Below, one piece after another: positions 44,961-56,668 of a DNA stretch of 64,000 nt. The DNA comes from Deroplatys truncata. Lineage: Eukaryota > Arthropoda > Insecta > Mantodea > Mantidae. The stretch spans positions 200,010,565-200,074,564 of the forward strand of contig CM060988.1 of assembly GCA_030765065.1 (NCBI GenBank). The letters run 5' to 3'. Both the position numbers and the translations under genes were made by a program. The notes under the pieces were generated by a model. It saw nothing but the letters and a program-made list of their open reading frames with translations, was not told the DNA's origin and searched no databases. The stretch's first letter is position 1; every line of letters starts with the position of its first letter.

Positions 44961-45592
44961 GTAACAACCCTCAACTCTCTTTATTTTAAACCAACTTTCT
45001 TTTTGAAATATGAGTAATATAGTTTCTTTGTGAGTCTATTTTATGTACCTTCCCATCAAACACATAAATGTAAGAAAACTTCTGAGGACTTTGTAGACAC
45101 TGTCTCCTGTGTAATCCTGATGTAGAAGTCATACTCAAACTTTTATTTTAGTACTACACATATAGAAGACGAATTGCATATTAACACAAGTTTTCAGCTC
45201 AACTGAAGTTGAGATCTATGATAGCTGTAAATGTAAACATAAATATCTCACAAGAAGACACACCTGGCACACAGAACAAACCTGATAAGTCCTGATAATA
45301 TAAACATAAACATCTGGGTGATAAGCGAGGACACATGAGCCGATTAGGAAGAAAATCGCCAACAGATTTATAATAACATAATGAAACCCAGCAGTAAACT
45401 GTATAAGCTGAATGAATTTAGCACTATAGACATATGCACATATAAAAACTAGAGGTGACAGCCAAAAACGGACTTCATTTTTTAAATCAGGGCATTGATT
45501 TCCATTAAAGTCGCATATTTTCCTTTATACTGCAGAATCAGTGTTGACTAGTGTTATCCATACTTCCCAACCACTCGGTCACTAACCAACTC
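44961..45592. other. Non-coding stretch
   Basis: Probably the 3' end of the Penelope-like element and the flanking host DNA. No further structure was recognised. Confidence 0.4.
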
Positions 45593-45855
45593 TTTGTCCT
45601 CCATGGTCTAAAGCTATCATGCTAGCCTCTGGAAGGCAATGGATTTTTTGGGGTAAAATGCTTAGCATGGCTTCCTTTGGAAGGGAAGTAAAGCTGGTGG
45701 TCCCGTGTCATAGATTTATGACACGTAAACGAACCTCTAGCCTGATAAAGAGGCCTCTGAGCAAAATTTCCGGTCTATCACACCCAGTGGGATAGAATGG
45801 GATGCTAAGGACCTTAATATTAAAGAGCGTCCATAAATAAAACTTAATTGTTTTA
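45593..45855 (+). mobile_element. SINE-1, plus copy with internal deletion
   Basis: It is flanked by a 12-bp target duplication actaaccaactc (45581-45592 and 45856-45867). The B-box region between ctagcctctgg and aaggcaatgg is deleted. The body is well preserved (gtgtcatagatttatgacac, ctgataaagaggcctctgag). Confidence 0.92.
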
Positions 45856-45867
45856 ACTAACCAACTC

Positions 45868-47039
45868 CCTCCCTGTCAAAAGAAACATTTTCTGGCTATG
45901 GCTGTAATTGTATGTATTACATATTAATTTGTTTGTTCATTTAATTATTGTTCAGCATTGACAAGATTCATTTCTGTAACTAGTATGTTGGAGACATATA
46001 TATGTAGCTTAAAGTAAGTCGACTAAACACATCTCAAAATATTTTACTCAAAACATACAATTCTAGATCTTCTATTTACAAAATCATATCAATAGCAATT
46101 TTACCATGGAAATGAGTGAATACAGATTTAGTGTTTACATTATTTGCTTCCCCATGATTTCTTTTAAGTAATAAAATCTTTGGGATAAACAGGTGGAAAC
46201 TTGGTACTACTAGTTCCTCCTGGAACTGGAGATAGGGAATTTTCTTCACCTTCTTCATTGTTACATGTTTCTGTAATTAATGGAGTTTTGAGTAGATTCA
46301 CTTTCTTCAGAACCATCTATTATATCATTACCAGCTGAAGCCAGCGTCGAGTAGACACTTGACTCTCTTCCATCAGGTAGGATCTCAATGCATCCACCCA
46401 GTTGCATGAAACTCAGCACACTGACTCATCAGATATGCTAGTGCTACCTCTGTCCATCCAGAACTGCTGTCAAGATGGCAGCACCAGTCCTGAATATTTT
46501 GGATACCACGTCATATATGAATGGAACAGTTAATGTTATTAACATGGTAGGATGTTTTTGACCGTAATGCCATGGTGCAGTCATAGTGACCGCTTATTTC
46601 TGATTGCGCGTAATACTTATCATTTTATTATTTTTAATAACCTGATTTGGATATGAAAGAGGACACATTCTAAGGTTAAAGGGGACACCCTTTTTTTATC
46701 GTCCATTTATAAGTAATATTTGAATAAAACTTTGTAAACACTTGAAATTATATTTTAAAATAACATACATTAAATTGGAGATAAGAATGGTTCTTAAGGA
46801 ACTAATAACAGAAAAGAACAATTGTTTTGGTGTAAAAAAATAAGGGGAAAATTACATACTATAAAGTTACAAGTTTTCACAACAGAATTTGCAAATTGTA
46901 ATTCCTTAGCACTATACCATGCTGCCATGTATGTTCCCTTAAGTATCGGATAAGCCAATTATCAGAAGAAAATATTTTAAGGTGTTGTCTTAATTACCAG
47001 GAAAAGCACCAGAGTACTGAGTAAAATTGGCCGAGTAAA
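45868..47039. other. Non-coding stretch
   Basis: AT-rich. A minus frame at 46330-46076 includes SPVPGGTSSTKFPPVYPKD but is not recognised. No reliable gene or repeat. Confidence 0.4.
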
Positions 47040-47700
47040 CTTAAGGATCAGCTGGAGAAGAATAGTTTAGGAGACATATGGGGGCAAAGGCATGGAACAG
47101 TACAGGCGTTTTGGAAATACGCCTGATCTAGATTTGAAGATATGGATAGTCGAAACATTTGGGCTGAGATGAATGAGAAAAGGTCATTAGCATTTTTTAA
47201 AATGACTAAGACAGAACCAAACAAAGAAAAATATATAGATATATGTAATAAAAAGGAGAGGGAAGCCATTGCATGGTTCTGGCTAGGGGTATGGAAATAA
47301 AGGGGGCAAAAGGGAAATGTTGTGAAAGATATATGCTCAATCTGTGGGGATAGCGAAGATGGAGTGCATATTGTGATGGAATGTAGTGGAACCAATGAGT
47401 GCAGGAAAAAACTAATCAAAGAAAAATGGCTTAGTTGTAATAAAGCTGTAGTGATTAGGAAAATGCTCACAGAACAATAGCAGTTAAGGCAATTAGGAGA
47501 ATTTCTTTGGAAGGCTGGGTTGAAATGGAAATGGTGTGTCGGCAAATGTTAATTTGACAATCTCATTGCTGTAAATAGGAGGTTTTTGAAAATAGTATAT
47601 ACAGAAGAGAAAAGTGTAAGTTAAACTGTAATATCTGGATGTGTATGAGGTAAGTGGCCAGGACCAGTTTCATAGACTCCATTATGTATTGAATAAATAG
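47040..47700 (+). mobile_element. LINE C-terminal fragment (5'-truncated)
   Basis: Plus-strand frames read CNKKEREAIAWFWLGVWK and CSICGDSEDGVHIVMECSG, a C-x2-C ... H-x4-C knuckle typical of LINE ORF2 C-termini, then LGEFLWKAGLKWKWCVGKC. They are followed by a 3' UTR with aataaa at about 47690. It is related to the LINE at 6.1-10.3 kb (ICNKQEREGLAWFRLRIWN there), but only the last ~0.6 kb is present. Confidence 0.75.
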
Positions 47701-47865
47701 TATGTGATGACTCATTATTAAACACAGAATGTACACACAAAGTAAAGCATGTAATCCAACATAACCTATGAACAGAACAAAATAATACCCCATTTATGTG
47801 AATATAGTGCATCACTGAATTTTTTTGTCACAATCACTATTTAATTCTTCTAACCATGTACATAG

Positions 47866-48960
47866 GGTCACTCCAAAAGTTTTGAGAACGGACGTAATAA
47901 AATATTAAAAATTTAGATAAGATCATTGCATCTTTTCAAAATATACTTCATTGCATTCTATACACCGTCTCATCCTTTCAAACCTTTTTGAAATGCTCAG
48001 TGCCATTCATCTTTGGAGAAAGTGCAGATACATTCTTTGTAAGCAACTACTGCAGGTTTAGGTGATTCAAATCGTTGGCCTTGAATTTTTTTCTTTTATT
48101 TTGCGGAATAGAAAAAAAGTGTCATGGGGCCAGATGTGGACTCTAGAGAGGATGGGGCAAATATCTGTTTCCTGACTGCTGCAGAAATTGGGTTGTTTCT
48201 TGTGCAGTGTGGGCAGAGGCATCGTCATGGTGCAACAAAATTCCACGTATACCAGTCTTAGGACGCTTTTTTCTCAGTTCATTGAACATTTAAGGCAGAC
48301 ATTTTGCGGTGTGCCACCTGGCAGTAACAGCCTTTTGTCCCTCAACTGGAATCGTCACAATGTGGCCACTTGCTGAGAAGAAGGAACAGTTCATCTTCTT
48401 GCCAACACTTCTCGTTTGCTTCACATTTGTTGGGGGATCTTCTCCTGGGAAAACCCAGGCCAATGACTGTTGTTTAGTTTGTGGATCATACTGGTAAATC
48501 CGCTTTCGTCATCTGTTACAAAGTTAAATATGTTTATGGATCTTCCTTCATTGAATTTTTCAACCATTTCCTGGCACCATTACATAATGCTTGTTTCTGC
48601 TCATTTTTGAGGTGCAGAGCTTTCTGACGTCAAGTTTTTCTTTCAAGATTGTTTTCAGTGCTACCGATCCAATATTTGGGGGTTCTTGAATCTGACCATA
48701 TGTGCAACGATGATCTTCCTGCAACATCCACTCTATTTTCACCACATTTTCATCCATTGTTACTGTAGCCAGCTGCCCTGATTGATCTTCATCTTAAAGG
48801 GAATTCCTTCCTCTTCTAAACTCTACATCCAAAAATAAATGGTGAATTGCGAAGGGCAAAGATCCCCAAATGCATGGTGCAGTCTTTGAAGTCTCCTCTA
48901 AACTGACCTTAAAGTCATTGAAAATCATTGAGATCGATTCTAGGGTATGGCGTAGCAACA
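47866..48960 (-). mobile_element. mariner transposon, degenerate
   Basis: The minus-strand transposase spans most of it. One end is readable at about 47866 (agggtcactccaaaagtttt on the plus strand). The other inverted end is not clear. It differs from the mariner at 16.2 kb in both terminal sequence and protein. Confidence 0.8.
47930..48800 (-). pseudogene. mariner transposase (irritans-like), broken
   Basis: In minus order: NVVKIEWMLQEDHRCTYGQI (N-terminal helices), VALKTILKEKLDVRKLC, a first-catalytic-motif region where VTGDE reads VTDDE with a frameshift into YQYDPQTKQQS, LAWVFPGEDPPTNVK, GHIVTIPVEGQKAVTARWH, LLHHDDASAHTAQETTQFL (second catalytic D), HPL-SP with FFLFRKIKEKIQGQRFESP, and a C-terminus ERMRRCIECNEVYFEK. 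The order is complete for the family. Stops and frameshifts inactivate it. Confidence 0.85.
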
Positions 48961-49759
48961 GCTGCTATACATACACACGCTGTGCTGGCAAAGCACATTA
49001 TTGGAGTGTGACTTCAATCTGATGTCAGTCAGAACATAAGGAGACAGGAAGCTACTTAGGCGATGGCAACAATAAAAGGAAGGAAAGAATGCAATTTGCA
49101 ATAGTTGACAAAAGGCTGAGGTATGACCGCACCACATTAATTAAAGGTTAAATTTGTACCTACAAGTATGCCAATGTTCATATTTGCTATTATCCTTAGG
49201 CTGTTTGTTTTTATGCAACCTAAAAATGTTTATTGCCTTCTTTGAATTAATATGTCTGTGTTAATAATATTTTTACCAACATATTTTATTTAGTCATTGG
49301 TAAAAGTATAATATTATGTTTAATGGTGTTATCCATTAAACTTCTGATCTGCTTCATTATATAAATACCCTGATTATTTTTTTCATGATATAATTTCTCT
49401 TTGTGGTTGCCAGCAAACATATTTAACGATTATTACCTCTAGTAAGTTTGTGCACCATGCCTATGGGATACTTTCATCACTTATATTAAGTTTTTTATTT
49501 TGAGACTTTTTGTAAGATAAACCCTTACACAAACTGTGTGTGTGTGTGTGGGTGGGGGTGGGGGTGGGTGGGGGTGGGTGTAACACCATATTCAGTTTTC
49601 AGAAGTATTCTATAATTTTTAGAGTATTATTTTTTCTAATCAGTTTTATCTTCAGTTATTATAGTTGTCAGACACCAAAATTAAAGTGACTGACCAAATT
49701 CATGATTCAGTTATTCAGACTATTTTCCTTGGGCCTTGATTAACAAAGATGGTTTTGTC
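48961..49759. other. Non-coding stretch with G-rich microsatellite
   Basis: AT-rich apart from the (TG)n and (GGGTG)n tract at 49536-49580. Confidence 0.5.
49536..49580 (+). repeat. (TG)n followed by G-rich GGGTG/GGGGGTG tract
   Basis: About eight TG units run into at least six G-runs of 3-5 separated by single T. This arrangement could form a G-quadruplex on the plus strand. Confidence 0.92.
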
Positions 49760-51245
49760 AAGCATGAAATAAAAAGAAGAATAGGATTAGGTAAAGTGAC
49801 TATGAGCAAATTATAGAAGTCATGAAGGACTCAGGCATATCCAGGAATACTAAAATAACAAAATTGTTAAGACCATGGTATTCCCAGTCATATTATATGG
49901 TAGTGAAAGTTGGGCTCTTTGTAATGGAGATAAAAAAAATCTGATGTGTTACACTCACATGACTTTCTCTACTCTTGTACAAACTATTTATACAAACGCT
50001 TATTCTCCATCTACTTTATGTTAATCGAGATAAACATTTGCAGACTCTATCTTATTGCTAATTTTCTTGTAGATGTAAGAGGAATATATATTTACAAGGG
50101 CAATATACAAATACAGTAGCCTTTAAGCACATACATATCTCTTAATAGCTGGTTGCTAGGTGCAGCACCATTCGCTTTGCCACAGATTAATATTCTTTGC
50201 ATATCGAAGACAAAAAAATGAATAACGACTTCCCATTTGAGAAAATAAGTATTGAAAAATTTAAGGGAATAACAAGTAATATCTCGAAAATGGTTCACTC
50301 AACAAAAAAAATGTATATGACCCAAATTGTGTATTTTAACGCGATCTACATTTTTTGTGTAGTAAAATTTTGTCTATCTCTTATGGTTTACCAGTTATGC
50401 AAAAGTCGTTCACAATGAAGAATACTTTTGGAGACATTCCCAGAAAATTCAAGATATACATTTTATTTGTCATAAAAATATCTTAAACATATGATATTTT
50501 AATCAAAATCGTTAGAGCCATTTTTGAGAAAATTAAAATTTTCGAAAAATCTTCCATGTAAAGGGTACTCTGGGGTGGGGGGATTTTCTTGAAAACCTTC
50601 GTGTCACATCCTTGGAAGATACTGAACCCAAATACCAAGTTTGGTGTTTATCCGACTGTTCGTTTCTGAGTTATGCTGTTCACAGACACACACACAGACA
50701 TGTTTCCAAAAATGTTTTTTTTGGATACAGGGGGTCTCAAAACATGTATTTCCGGTGAAATCTCGGTATCGAAATTTTGGGTGGAATACAATACTTCCCC
50801 TACTTACTATACGTAGTAGAGAAAGTAAAAATACTACGTTTTTTCTAATTGTGGACCTGGAAGAAAACAATACAAGTGTTTTGGAAAGAAAAAAGAACAA
50901 ATGCATCAATATTGGAAGCAGTAAATCCAGCCAGCTCCTTGTAAGCAATTACTACAAAAATTAGACAAATTTCAGTCATCTAATTAAAGATCCATGTCCA
51001 TGGAAAAGGATTTGATGATATGCATCACAGAAGTAGCAGGCAACAAGGTAGGCGCAGACTAAGATGGATGGACAGAGCCAAAGACACTCTTCAAATGGAA
51101 TGGCTTGCAGAATCCCGATTTCAATCGAGAGATGCTGTGCAACAGGCCGTGCAGAGCATGCCAAGGACCATCAGGCTGTCAATCTAAATTGCTGTGCATG
51201 TTCCAACAGATTTTCCCGTGGTTGTTCACAATCTAAGGACCTGCT
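49760..51245 (+). mobile_element. RTE/BovB-like LINE C-terminal remnant, split by family A
   Basis: The left part (49760-49935) reads RRIGLGKVTMSKL, then KIVKTMVFPVILYGSESWAL. The right part (50828-51245) reads KRTNASILEAVNPASSL, then QQGRRRLRWMDRAKDTLQME and FQSRDAVQQAVQS. The motifs V(K)TMVFPV..YG.ESW and GRRRLRWMD are typical of the post-RT end of RTE/BovB-type LINEs. The 893-bp family A copy sits between them. Confidence 0.7.
49936..50827 (-). mobile_element. Family A repeat, copy 7
   Basis: A minus-oriented complete copy. The 3' end, tctgatgtgttacactcaca tgactttctctactc, carries the inverted motif and hairpin. The 5' end is acgtagtagagaaagta at 50811-50827. It inserted in an A-rich site of the LINE remnant. 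It is close in sequence to copies 3 and 4. Confidence 0.88.
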
Positions 51246-51249
51246 GCTG

Positions 51250-51499
51250 CCTTTTTGAAAATTAGGGTGTTTGCCTTATTAGAATTGATTATGTTTGAAG
51301 CATTGCTTTTGACTCGTGTAGTTGTAAACTTGCATTTCTGGTATGTGAGCGCACAAAGCATAACAGGGTTAGCAATAGTGTCAGCATTAGTCTTTGTTCG
51401 TTTCCAGGTGGTTTCTAGCATATGCGATAGTTCTGACTTAGGTATCATTCATTTTTTTGACCAGTGTTCATGTTCACACCTTGGTGACTTACAAAAATG
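51250..51499. other. Sequence between LINE and pogo remnants
   Basis: No unambiguous feature. It may be the 5' end of the pogo element, whose inverted ends I could not place. Confidence 0.35.
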
Positions 51500-52650
51500 A
51501 GTACTATAAGATTGCATTCATTCACTGTTGTGGAAAAATAGAAAATTATCAAAGAAGTGGAAGAAATAGGAAATCATGCTGGAGGAAGAAAGTTCAGTGT
51601 TCCAGAATCTTATGTAAGAGATTGAAGTAAAAGCAAGGATAAGTTGCAAGCAGTAGATGGTCTTTCCAAGGATTGCTGGTCAAGTATCAAAAAGTGGAGA
51701 ACAGACTTGGAGCCTTCATAAGTTGTCAGTTTGGTTATGCTGTTACCACAGAAATATGCCAGTTTCAAGCAATGAATATTAGTGAGAGATCGGCATTACA
51801 CAGAATTTCAAAGCAAGCATGGGCTGCATTCTACATTTTTTTGCGTTGCGCAGGTTTTCATTTTGCACATATACCACAATAGTGCAGAATCTGCCAGGAG
51901 CATATGAAGACAGACTTCTGACCTTTCAAAGGCATGTTATGTCTCTTTGTAAACAGTATGAACATCTGCTTTTGGAAATAGAAAATGTCGATCAAATGCC
52001 TGTTTATTTTGAGATGCTGTGAGATACCACCATTGAAGAAAAAGGCTTGAAGACTGTGGCTGTGCATACAGCTGGTTGCAAAAAGCAATGCCTATGTTGG
52101 CTATGCTTGCTAATGGCAGGAAACTTCTGCTGTTCGTAATGTTGAAGTGGAATACCATTCCCCAGAAAGAAAATATTCCTCCTGGAGTCAGGGTGAGAGC
52201 CCAGGGTGGATGGGCAATTTGCTAGTCATTGACTGGAGATTGATGTTCTGGAGCACCTCTCTCTTGCCAGAGAAACATGCTAGTATTGGACAGCTCTCTT
52301 GGGCATCAAATGGAAGATATGAAAAGAAGATGAGCTGCAGGAAATTCAGACCTGATTATGATTCTGGTGAAAAGACTTCACTGCAACAGCCAGTGAATGT
52401 TTGCATAAACTGCCCAAAAAGGCTCATTGCAGAAGACTGCATGCTAGATGGCAAGCAACGCCCACTGAGAACATTCAAAGACCTATATTGTCTGGTGTGC
52501 AACAGGGTAAAAGTTGCATGGAATCAAATTGCAGCCAGTCTCATTGAGAGGTCATTCTAGAAGTGCTGTATATCTAATAAAATGGATGGGATGGAGGATG
52601 ATCTAGAGCGTCAATGGTTATCATGAAGAACCAAGTTCTGCAGTCCAGCA
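51500..52650 (+). pseudogene. pogo/Tigger-family transposase remnant
   Basis: Plus-strand frames follow the canonical order: a start with HSFTVVEK, NHAGGRKFSVPESYVRDxSKSKDKL (DNA-binding helices), then near 51900 PGAYEDRLLTFQRHVMSL, a CDE-like motif region read as ENVDQMPVYFEM, KGLKTVAVHTAGCKKQ, LANGRKLL, a segment with IPQKENIPPGVRV, RAQGGWAIC, the DSSLGHQMEDMKR acidic motif, and finally VNVCINCPKRL, SLIERSF and KCCISNKMDG with MEDDLE. It matches insect pogo transposases (one-to-one order), with many stops and frameshifts. Confidence 0.8.
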
Positions 52651-52744
52651 GTGACAGGATTAGTTACCTACATAGGTAGGATACAACATAAAAATGTGAG
52701 TAAATTACTTAGGTATTGGTTACATTAACCAGTGCATCATGTCA
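52651..52744. other. Spacer
   Basis: Short AT-rich spacer before a SINE-1 copy. Confidence 0.4.
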
Positions 52745-53030
52745 TCCTCCGTGTCTAAGGGTACTATCCTCTAGTTCCCGAGGTCGCAGATTTAAACCTG
52801 GTGAAGAGTGATGGATTTTTTTGGGTGTAAAAATCCTTAACATGGTTTCCTTAGGAAGGTAAGTAAAGCCGGTGGTCCCATGTTGTAGATTTACTGCATG
52901 TAAAAGAACCTCAAGCCTGATAAATAGGTCTCTGAGCAAAATTTTTGGTGTTTAACACCCAATGTAGAATGGGACGCTAAGAACCACAGCAGTTAAAGAG
53001 CATCCATAAATAACATTCAATTCAATTTTT
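52745..53030 (+). mobile_element. SINE-1, plus copy
   Basis: A diverged head (ctctagttcccgaggtcgca, B-box region agatttaaacctgg) with a full body (atccttaacatggtttcctt, ctgataaataggtctctgag, gaatgggacgctaagaacca) and the tail aacattcaattcaattttt. The target duplication is unclear. Confidence 0.88.
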
Positions 53031-53919
53031 TTACAATGTGCTATTTTAATAGATGTATATTCCTTGAGCTACCAAAATATTTATAATGTGTGTTAATACA
53101 TTTTCAGTTTCTTCTGTTATATGTTTCGTACTTTATTTGTTATTTGGTGTAATCCACTTTCCTTTTTAGGCTTTAATTTATTTGTCTTATGGCATCCTTC
53201 ATTGTTCAAAGTTGCCATTAAGTTTAACTGTGTGGTTCCATTTGGATTTGGTCGTTTGTATTGTAGTTTTTCAATATAGTCACTTGTTTAAGTAATAATT
53301 ATTAAACAAATTACTTATCCTGGGTGTTTTTCAACTTCTTTACAATTTTATGTTTATTTCTGGTTTTTTTAGTTTACTTTCATTGTTTTTGTGAGATCAG
53401 TTTATCAGTTTTTTTTTCTTTTCAGATTTTATAATTATATTCCTGTTTAAGACTTTTTACGATACCCTTTAAGACAGAATTACAAGTTAGCAATGCATTT
53501 TAACTGTCACCCATATTTTATGTTCTTATTGAATGCAAAAATTGATCTGGGTATTTTAATTCCTTTATTGATCCAGCCCTCAAATTTGTTACCCTTCCTG
53601 CATACTTTTACTTTTTTTTTATAACAGGTCTTTTGCTATCTATCTAATGTGTTATTAGTTCATTTAAAATATATTTTACATGTATATTTACATTTTGTAT
53701 TTATTTGCGAAATTAAAACTATGGCAACTTAATTTCAGAAGCTAGATTCCAAAAGAATTCCCCAGTAACACATATAAGAAGGTATCTGTATATCATGGAA
53801 TGAGATATCCTTATCAATAAGCTTTAGCTCCTTATTTTTGCATTTGGTAAATCTTCCTTCTTAACGTTTCAACATTCCTTGTCTGACATCACTGAAGTGT
53901 GCAAAAAACAAAAGCTTTT
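53031..53919. other. T-rich non-coding stretch
   Basis: Nothing recognised on either strand. Confidence 0.5.
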
Positions 53920-53924
53920 TGGTT

Positions 53925-54056
53925 GAAAAGTAGAATCAGACTTGAAAATTTGAATGCCGTCACTAAGACTCAAATAAGAGATCTACGACTTTCTATGCCA
54001 ATAGTTTATAACTGAGCTACCATGATAAGATACCTAAATACACATTAAACCTTCCC
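53925..54056 (-). mobile_element. Degenerate tRNA-like head, minus
   Basis: In minus orientation it reads ggtagctcagttataaacta (A-box-like) and later gcattcaaattttcaagtct (B-box-like), resembling a decayed tRNA or SINE head. A matching head in plus orientation follows at 54170. Confidence 0.4.
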
Positions 54057-54169
54057 ATCTGATTTCAGGCATCACATTAACTTATAGTAGTTGTAATACC
54101 TGAAAATTTAAAGTACTTGCATCAAATTGCTTTCAAGTTTTGATATCTCGAGTATTCAAGATTGTGTTG

Positions 54170-54320
54170 AAGGTTTAATGTGTGTCGGGCATCTTGCTAT
54201 GATAGCTTATGTGTAGAGCTTTGCAACTGGGATTCTGCTTTCCTATCCATGCGAACAAGTGAATGCTCTAAGTGTTGAAGCCCTACTACAAAATGTACCA
54301 ATTATATGATTGTGACATGT
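54170..54320 (+). mobile_element. Degenerate tRNA-like head, plus
   Basis: It begins ttaatgtgtgtcgggcatct tgctatgatagctt, the inverted counterpart of 54056-54015 (aggtttaatgtgta...tcttatcatggtagct). The two form a head-to-head pair with a loop of about 110 bp. Confidence 0.4.
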
Positions 54321-54475
54321 TTCGTGTACTATTCAACAGTATGATACTCACATGATCGGTACCTTAACTTGCATTCTTTCTCACTGCTGACTCATTAAAA
54401 CTCATTTTATAATCCAGTAGAACCACATTAGAATCTTGGTTGTGCCAAACACTTGCCTGTTTTTTACTTTCTCTA

Positions 54476-55322
54476 CCACACACATAGTAGATAGAGAAGG
54501 AATTACATTCCACCCAAAAACTTCTGTACCAATATTTCACCAGAAATACATGTTTTGAGGTGCATGAGTCCAGAAAAGCATTTTTAGAAAAAAAAATTCG
54601 TCTGTGTGTGTGACTTTGAACAGCATAAGTTAAAAAAAAATTCAGTTAAACACCAAATTTGGTATTTAGATTCAGTACTTTCTGAAGATGCAACATGAAG
54701 ATTTTCAAGCAACCCCCCCCCCCAAAAACCATCCTTTGCATGGAAGAGTTTTTGAAGCTTTTGACTTTCTAAAAAATGCCTCTTAACGGTTTTAATTAAA
54801 ATACCATATATCAATAATATTTACAAGACAAATGAAATGTATATCTTGAATTTTTTGGGAAAAGCCTCTTTATTTGGAAGGAATTTTGTATGATCTTCTA
54901 TAACTGTTAAACGTTAAGCAATAGATGAAAACGTACTACACAAGAAATCTAGATCTCTTTGAACACACAGTGTATTTCATATACGTTTTTTGTGGCATCG
55001 GCTACTTCCAAGATATCCATTATTAATGCTTTAATTGTTCATTACCTGGTCATTCTTTAAAGTCCTTTCAACATTCAGTTGTTTCTCACAATGTCATGGA
55101 AAGAGAGTTGAATTTTAAGGCCAGCATATAGCATCCAGTACATTTGATATTGCCGTTCCCTTTGTATCTTTAATGAAATGTGTAATGTAGCTATTTCTTC
55201 AAATGTTTATTTGGATTAAAATGAAGTAGACAGAAAAATAAGGTTTAGTAAGAATAGTTTGTATACCCACTATAAGTGATAAAGGATAGAAAAAGTCTTG
55301 TTAATGTAGCACATCAGATTGT
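54476..55322 (+). mobile_element. Family A repeat, copy 8 (tandem member)
   Basis: The 5' end is actttctctaccacacacat at 54476. It ends in gatagaaaaagtcttgttaa tgtagcacatcagattg. It is more diverged than copies 3 and 4, and its 3' hairpin is weakened. Confidence 0.85.
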
Positions 55323-56195
55323 TTACTTTCTCTAACATGCATACAGTAGGTAGAGAAGGTATTGCATTTCACCTAAAAGTTCAATACCAAGATTTCACTG
55401 GAAGTACATGTTTTGAGACCCCCTCAATCCAAAAAAAGTATTTCTAGAAGAATATCCATGTATGTGTGTGTATTTGAAGAGCACAACTCAAAAATGAAAA
55501 GTTGTATAAATACCAAACTTGGTATTTAGGTTCAGTACCTTCCAAAGATGTGACATGATTCTTAAAAAAGTCCCCACCCCAAACTACCTTTTACATGGAA
55601 GATTTTTCTAAAGTTTTTATTTTGTAAAAATGGCTCTAGCAATTTTGATTAAAATATCTTATATTAAAGGTATTTATATGACAAATAAAATGCATGTCTT
55701 GAAGTTTCTGGGAATATTCTACAAATTCCTCTTCATTTGGAAGGAATTTTGTATAATCTTGTATAACTGGTAAACCTTAAGCGATAGACGAAAATGTACT
55801 ACACAAAAAATACAGATCTTTTTAAAACACACAGTTTGTTTCAAATAAGTTTTTTTGCATAAGCTATTTCTGGGATATCCATTATTAATAGTTTGAGTTG
55901 TTCATTACTTGGCCATTCTCTTAAAGTCCTGTGAACATTCAGTTGTTTCTCGCGATGTTATGGAAACAGTATGGAATTTTAAGGCCAGCATATAGCGTCC
56001 AGTTGTTAAACATTTGACTGTTGCTGTTCTCTTTGTAACAAATTGTGTAATGTAGCTGTTTCTGCAAAGATCTGTTTGTATTAAAATGTAGTAGATAGAA
56101 AAAATAAGCTTTGGTAAGAGTGGTTTGTATATCCATAATAAATAATAGAGGGTAGAGAAGGTCATGTGAATGTATCACAATAGATTTTGTTTTTC
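55323..56195 (+). mobile_element. Family A repeat, copy 9 (tandem member)
   Basis: It follows copy 8 head-to-tail (cagattgtttactttctctaa) and ends in gtagagaaggtcatgtgaat gtatcacaatagatttt. Confidence 0.85.
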
Positions 56196-56420
56196 TTGTG
56201 GTCATGGAAAAAGAACAGAATTTCATAGCCATCACATAGTGATGGATCTGAGTATTGTTTAAGTCTACTGTATCCTTCGTCTACAACAAAATATGCAATA
56301 AAACCATTTCCACAAATGTTTGTCTTGATTAACATGAAGCAGAGAAGAATATGGTTTTGTAAGAATAGTTTGTGTAAGAGTGTGTGAAGAAATTAAAGTG
56401 AGTGTAAACATCTGATTTCT
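56196..56420 (+). mobile_element. Family A repeat, copy 10 (3' fragment)
   Basis: Matches only the last ~220 bp of the family (tcatggaaaaagaacagaat ... tctacaacaaaatatgcaat ... gtaagaatagtttgtgtaag ... tctgatttctc). The start is internal, so it is either 5'-deleted or a one-ended product. Confidence 0.75.
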
Positions 56421-56668
56421 CTTGTAGTGTAAAAATATAGTAATATGTTAAATATGCCTTAAGCATTTTTACTAGGAGTATTTAAAATAGGTATCCAATA
56501 TGAGAGACATTACTTTCTGTATTAAGGATAACCATCTGTGACATTTCAAAAATGTTCAATTTGAAGTCGATGCATTTGAAATTTTAATGCAGCATTGAGG
56601 GTTTAAGATGCAATATATAAACAAAATTTCTCATATATTTCTAAATTAGTTCATGATATTGTTGTTTT
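56421..56668. other. Non-coding stretch
   Basis: AT-rich, nothing recognised. Confidence 0.5.

Noticed and set aside
47048-47545. 165-residue minus frame
   Set aside because: Serine/phenylalanine-rich shadow of the LINE C-terminal fragment on the plus strand.
50604-50964. 114- and 107-residue frames in family A copy 7
   Set aside because: Similar open stretches recur in other copies in both orientations with frame-disrupting indels, and no coding constraint is visible.
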